Below the pieces are notes generated by a model that was not told the origin of the DNA, made no database searches, and saw only the letters and a list, made by a program, of their open reading frames with translations. A stretch of 64,000 nucleotides of DNA from Parus major. Its lineage: Eukaryota; Chordata; Aves; Passeriformes; Paridae. Both the position numbers and the translations under genes were made by a program. Location of the stretch: contig NC_031769.1 in the NCBI RefSeq assembly GCF_001522545.3, positions 70,821,814-70,885,813 on the forward strand. Direction: 5' to 3'. Positions 58,031 to 64,000 of this stretch are shown piece by piece (the stretch's first letter is position 1; each line of letters begins with the position of its first letter).

Positions 58031-61000
58031 AGCTTTAAAAACGACTGTTCTTAAAAGATAATACAGTAATGGAAATGCTTCAGCTGATGCCAGAATCTGC
58101 TACCCAGATGTTGCCCTGACCTTTACCTGCTTGAAGGTGGTAACAAGTATCTGCACACTTTCCAACCCACAAAAAGCCAGCTGAGGATCTCTAATCCATG
58201 ATACGTTATATCTTTCTGAACTTCCAAAATCAGCCTTTATTTCTGTACAGAACCTGGCACTGAGGAAATTTTCAGTGAAGAGAACAACATTCTACAATTA
58301 ATACTACCGGTCCTGCTACTTACCCACTGTGTGCCAATTAAAGACTTGGTTAATCCCTCTCAGCTGCATAATTTCCCATATAAAGTGCATAAAATTGACT
58401 TCCCCACACAGTTAGTGGTTCAGAATGTCTTTGAGATAATCTGATGAAAGGTGAAACTGAAGAAGAAAGGATTGGTTTTATTAGCAATAATGTTGCAATT
58501 AGTTCATTTTCCTTTTTAAGAAAGAGCTTTAAATTGTTCTTGTCGTAGGAGTTGCACTTCCACACAGGTACGAGGGAAGTGCAACTATTCTGGTCTGTAG
58601 CAACTGTGTGAATTACATCAAATGAACAGAGGAAACAAAATAAGAAAGGCCTGGGTATTTCAGGAAAATGCACATTTTCTCAAACATCAGATGATTACTA
58701 AAAATGTACCTAGAAATACCTACTATAAATATTTTTCTAATTTTTTCTTTTGGCAAAGTTGTTTAATAAAAGCTTCTACATCTGCCTTCTACTGCTCTTT
58801 ATTCTGAGCTAATTGTTTTAACAATGGATAATCATTAACTGAATTTTCATGTTAAGGTTATGCTATACTTTTTTTCTACACATATTTTGTGTATAAATAT
58901 TTTTTAATATAGACAATATGCATGATTAATTTTTTTCAAGCACCAAGTCATACAGAATACGTAATCAATTAAATATATTTCTTTATACTGCATCTTGGTA
59001 AAATTTCATTATGATGCAGATTATCATCCTATCTGAAATTAATGATGGGATTCTGTGAGAAGAGCTTCTGTGCTACCAAAGCTCTTTGTAAATATTTCTG
59101 GTAGCTGTTAATCTAACTGGCAAAGATGAAGTAAGAAAAAAAAATCCACAAATAAACCTGCGTATCTCCTGGGGCACTTCAACTTGATCTTCTACTGCAG
59201 CCTTCTGCTCAAACAGTATCATTGCATGAAAATATGTTGCATGCTTATATACTTCTCTGGATTCTAATATAAGAGTTTAAAAATGTTCTTATTTGATTGT
59301 CGATATTTGAAGAAAATTCAGAGATCAATATATTTTGTAATCTGGTTCAGCTGATAAGAAGCATACAGGGAACTATGAAGTATGTGAAATTTGCTGTGAG
59401 GAGTTATATAGAGTGGATTATTAAAAAAATCTAAATTTCAAAAAATAAAAGTCTTGAATTAATGGAAAATATCTCTAATGCTCTGTTATAGAAGGTCTTT
59501 CTTCAAGGTGCCTGATAACATTTGCTTTCTCTATTAGCCACACAGCATTAGCCTTCTATCTCTGTCTTTGATGATGAATTTAGTCTCCTTCTCTTTTTTT
59601 TGGAAATCATCACTAATTACAGCCCAGGTAGGCATATGCAATCTTATTTTACTGGTAAGCAAGTTAAATACAATAATACAGAATTCAGAATGCCACACTG
59701 AACCCTTCTGGGTGGTTAGTGGGTGGCTGATGTTCATACTTTTTCCAGGAGACTGATTTAGGGATTAAAGGTTAAAAGATTCTTATTCCATACAGATATT
59801 TATTTGCAACTCTACAAAAATATATTTGCAACTTTTTGGTTGTAGAACTGTGATGAAACAGGGAAAGTCTGTAACTTTGTAGGGGATTGTTAGTTAAAAG
59901 TCAAATATGTGTCAGTAATATACTGAGGGCACAGGAGAAGCTGCTAATCAGCTTATTCTAACTATCTCATCCACTTCCTCCTTCCCAGTAATCTTGGGAT
60001 ATGGCTCATTGATTGTATCTCCCCTGGGTTCTTGCCAGCCTTGCTGTCCAATCTGTGATGAATTGTCAGCAAGCCTTTGCTAGCTGACATCAAGACCATG
60101 TCCAGATGATGTCTTAAAAAACTATTACAACATTTGGGTTTGAAAAATCAGCCATGTCAATAGTGACTAACGAGAGCCCATCACTCTTCCTGGCTGAAGT
60201 GTCCTCTGCCAAACCTTCTACTTCATTTAGTGGTCAAAGCACATTTACATGTACGTGGAACAATCTGCTGCTGCAATATATGTAATCAGCAGTCCAATGA
60301 ACTTTTGTGAAGAAAATTAATTTCATCATAGGAAAGTCACAAAACAGAAATCTGTTTTCATTCTGTGATTTTGTCAAACCAGCATAATGAATACAGCCAC
60401 TCTGTCACTTTCAGTCCATGAAACTGATTGATATATTATACTATAAACAGTGCAAAACCTGAAAGATTTTTCCCCTTCTGACATAGTAGATATTAATGGA
60501 GGTCATTCTGGGGGTAATATGTGAATCTGACAAGGAATATCCAGAAAGTCTTTCTTTTATTGATTATACAAACCATAAATAGTATATATCCTCTGGCTAG
60601 CAGCTTACATAATACTGTATCTAAATGCAGTATGTTTAACAATTTCTCAAATACTTTTTTTTCACCCTGTCTTTAAAATACAGTTTATTCAGAGCTGCAG
60701 GTATGATTTTGAATAAATTATAGGAAGCCTTTGCTTAAGCTTGTCAAGCATGTTATGTCAGGATACCAACATAAATACTCGGAGTGGATCAGAGGTTCAT
60801 CAAAGAATTTTACTGAAAATTTAAAAAAATTAAATAAAATCTTCATTGGAATTAAATCAGACAAATAAAACAGTTAACTTTCTGGGAAGCAGGGTTCAGG
60901 ACTGGAGAAGTCATGTGTAGCTACAGACAAGTCATGTGAAGGATATCAGAAGCATCATGTCCCACACATACTTGTTGTAGACATCTATACTAAAAGAGAC

Positions 61001-64000
61001 CCACACTATTTTCTAGTTGCATCTGAAGCTGAAATCATATTTCAGTGCCTAGATCTTAGAATAGCATCACTGTGTAATCACTAAAAATCCCAAAGATATT
61101 TTCTCTTTACTTTTCAGTGTTACCACATCAGTGAAGCAGCCATGACTGAAATAATTTCAGCAAAATCATTAAATAATGTATTTAGGGTATGGCTAATAGG
61201 CAAAATTTAAAAATAGCCCTAAGATATTTTTTATATATTTTATTCATCTTAGTTGTAAAAATGTGAAATACTGAAAATATTAAAATCTAAAAGGGATTGT
61301 CCAGAATAAGATCAGCTGCATTATTACTGGGGGGAGACATTCTTCCATTTTAAAGTAAATGACTTACACAGAAAACCTCAAAATACTCTTCTGATCTGGT
61401 GTAGGTAAGCCTCAGCATTAGGATTATGCTTTCCAGTGGAAATGTAAAAGCACATTCTGTAACTCTGAGCAACTGATAAATTTTCTTATTAGTTTAGCTA
61501 GCATGATCAAGCAAGTTTTATTTTAATTAACTTGAGATTCATAAGGATTTGAGGATTTTCAGCATTAGACTACCTCTGTGTTCCTGTAGAAACAGCATCT
61601 TTTATCATGTTCATTCTGTGAAAAGGAATATGATTTAATCCGTCTAGAATTTTCTTATTTGATTATCAGGAGTATTAGCATGTTCTTTAGAATTATGTGA
61701 CATCATTTCACATTCAGAGAAATGTTGAAAGTAGGCAAGAAAATGAAGGCACTTCACTGCTTATATTGATGGCTATACTGAAATAATAATATATTAATAA
61801 CACTAATCTGTTTTACAGTAGCACCTGGAAGCCCTTTCTGAAATTAGTGCCTTACTGTGTTCACAGACAAAAGATGTTTCTACCCTTTCTATCCATTAGC
61901 AGCCTGCAGTCTCAACACCTAAGATTGAAAAAGGTTAGGAGAAGTCAAGGATTAATTCACCAGGTCTCACAGATAGAAAGCTATAGCATAGAGGTTTAAG
62001 TCTGAAAGGTTTGGTTTATTTGGATATTTTTTCCTGAGAAAGCTTTGCCCATATGATTTAAGGTATAAATTTAAACTGAGATGGGTTAACCAATAACCAG
62101 TAGGAAATATTTGTGTACAGTCACAATAAAATAACTTGATTTATTCAGCTTAGCAGAAATCATTTGGGAACAGATTTACCTAAACCCAAATAAAGCCACT
62201 CTTATTCACAAAGCCTAAGGTCCACACAATCTTTTGCATTCAATTAAAAATCCATTTTAATTATGCAATTCCCATGAATGCATTCCTTAACTTGTAAGTA
62301 CTCTCATAAATGATCTGAAGGCACAGTTGTGACTGACCTGGGAAGGACTGTTGTTGGGCTTCTTGTGTTGGTCAGGAAGACTTAGGGTTTGGTTTTTTTT
62401 TTTCTTTTGTAAATTCACACCTCAAAATCAAGATAACTTTATGAATTCAAACTCAAATCTTTTAATCAGCTGAAACAAAGCATCCAAGTACCCAATGCAC
62501 TACTCTGTCTATACTGCTTAGCATACCATGTGACATCTTTGCAAGCTCTCATGTGAACCACCAGTTAATATATTTCAGCTTTTTATTAACTTCAGGGGTG
62601 AACTCAATAGGATGAAGTTCTGTGGAACTACTGGCACAGTAGATGTTCATGCAACTTCAGCACAAGTAAAAGTGTATCCAGAATCTTGTGTAAAGTTGAG
62701 CACAAATTATAGCTTCTCTCTAGGGAGCATTATCAATATTTTAGTATAAAGATTTTTCTTCAATCCAGGCAGGAAAATGAAAAAAACTCAAAACCTAACT
62801 ATCCAACTAATAAATTTAAAACAAAACATGTTTTTGAAGGATTCAAAATATCCAGTAAATTGCATGCATTTGTTTGATTTTAAGGCATTTTAAGTGGCAT
62901 AATTGTAGGTGTTTCTCTCTTTGAACAAGGAACCACTATTCCTGTGAGACCCCACAATGTCTGCAACACAGCAACAACTCTTCAGACACTACAGTCCCAG
63001 AGGCAGTGGGCCACAAAAAGTAAAACCAGCTTTTAAAAAGTAATTAATGCAAAATGGATTTGATGTCAAGCCAAGGCAAAAATGACCAATTTTCTCAACT
63101 GGAAGTTGACAAACATCATTAAAATCAAGGTCTGCATCAAAAGATTTTAATTGTACATAATCTGTGCTTGCTAGAAGAGAGAAATATTAAGGGGAGTGTT
63201 CTAATGCTGCTGAAAGAACATTAATTATCTTGGAAATAGTATAACATTGAACTTGTACCAGCTATTAATTAGATTTGTAACACTTGATTTGGGGGTTATT
63301 TTGTGTGATATATGACCAAGATTTTGTAAATAACTACTGTTTTTATATGCCTTCAAAAGAAGAAGAGCCTCTCTTCTGTTTCTATTTTTGGGTTATTTTC
63401 TGATACTCTCAAGATCATTTTGATATGTGCCATGTATTGCCAATAAATTGGTTGATATGGGCAGTAAAAAAAAATGAAAGTTTTAAAAGTACACACAGTT
63501 TTCATTCCCCCATTTAGAAGGATTTAAAGTTTTAAGTCCTGTCCTGTGGGGTTCAGACTTTGAACATGACCTCAATAGAATTTGATTCCACTAATCTTTC
63601 AAATTACTGTTGTTGCTGTTTTGGGAAGAACATCTTGAATTTTCTTATAAAGTGTATATATGTCATCAATAACTGCACACCAACAAAAATGTAGACATAA
63701 TAACTTTCTTTTAACAAAAATACAAGACAATTATTTAGTGCAGCTCTTGCCATACTATAAAAACACGATCTTTACATTTTCATAAGGAGATTGAATGTGA
63801 GAGAGGTTCTTATTCAGTTCAAAGTGCAGTTCAAAGAGATTTTGTTAAATCACCACACCAGAAGCTGCTTAGACTTGACCCCAAAATGGTTCAGGATTTT
63901 TCTATTACATGTAGTTACAAATTCAGTCTCTTTCCTGGTATCTATTGTTTTTCTCATCTCTGCCTGTGGCTGAAGGGTCTTTCCTGGTCTTTCCTGTTTC
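58031..64000. other. AT-rich DNA with no recognisable gene
   Basis: There is no exon, RNA gene or repeat family that I can name. Frames are short (longest 107 codons, minus 58350-58673) and unsupported. A few T- or A-rich low-complexity patches occur, for example around 62392-62405. Confidence 0.6.

Noticed and set aside
1..64000. tRNA, rRNA, CRISPR array, bacterial operon or phage features
   Set aside because: No tRNA B-box-like sequence, spaced repeat array, Shine-Dalgarno-led gene series or other prokaryotic signature was seen.

Overview
The window looks like a piece of a bird nuclear genome, and probably part of a gene desert or a very long intron. It is AT-rich, with no open reading frame I can assign to a host gene. 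Its interspersed repeats are almost all CR1-type LINEs plus one LTR of a type I associate with songbirds and other neoavian birds. No Alu, B1/B2 or L1 sequence was seen. The avian call rests on repeat recognition from memory, not a database search. There are two runs of N (9644-10263 and 30271-30775), so this is a draft scaffold.

Layout: 1-5420 is unannotated AT-rich DNA. A 3'-end CR1 copy lies at 5421-5916 (+). AT-rich DNA follows, with small inverted repeats, a poly(A) tract and the first gap. A GC-richer patch of unknown origin sits at about 15600-16490. A very short CR1 3' end abuts a (TA)n tract at 19201-19329 (+). At 22849-22962 an (ATC)n microsatellite is bracketed by near-identical 16-bp sequences and runs straight into a GC-rich, CpG-dense block (22948-23430). 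A probably solitary avian LTR covers about 26230-27372. After the second gap, 32450-34230 (-) holds a degenerate CR1 copy that keeps ORF1 and the endonuclease part of ORF2 but has no visible reverse transcriptase or 3' end. An A/C-only tract (35531-35667) and a G/T-rich tract (43106-43205) are simple sequence. A 118-bp segment occurs twice, 438 bp apart start to start (39644 and 40082). A weak LTR-like stretch lies at about 42392-42960 (-). An old LINE reverse-transcriptase fragment is at 53575-53890 (-), a doubtful CR1 trace at 56690-56920 (-) and a clearer CR1 3' portion at 57513-58030 (-).

No host genes, RNA genes, CRISPR arrays or gene clusters could be supported. Almost all short ORFs look like chance ORFs or readings through repeats, microsatellites or N runs. 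No new biological system is evident. The most useful leads are the CpG block with its bracketed microsatellite, the local 118-bp duplication with its own 19-bp flanking repeats, and the CR1 copy truncated at the unusual end.
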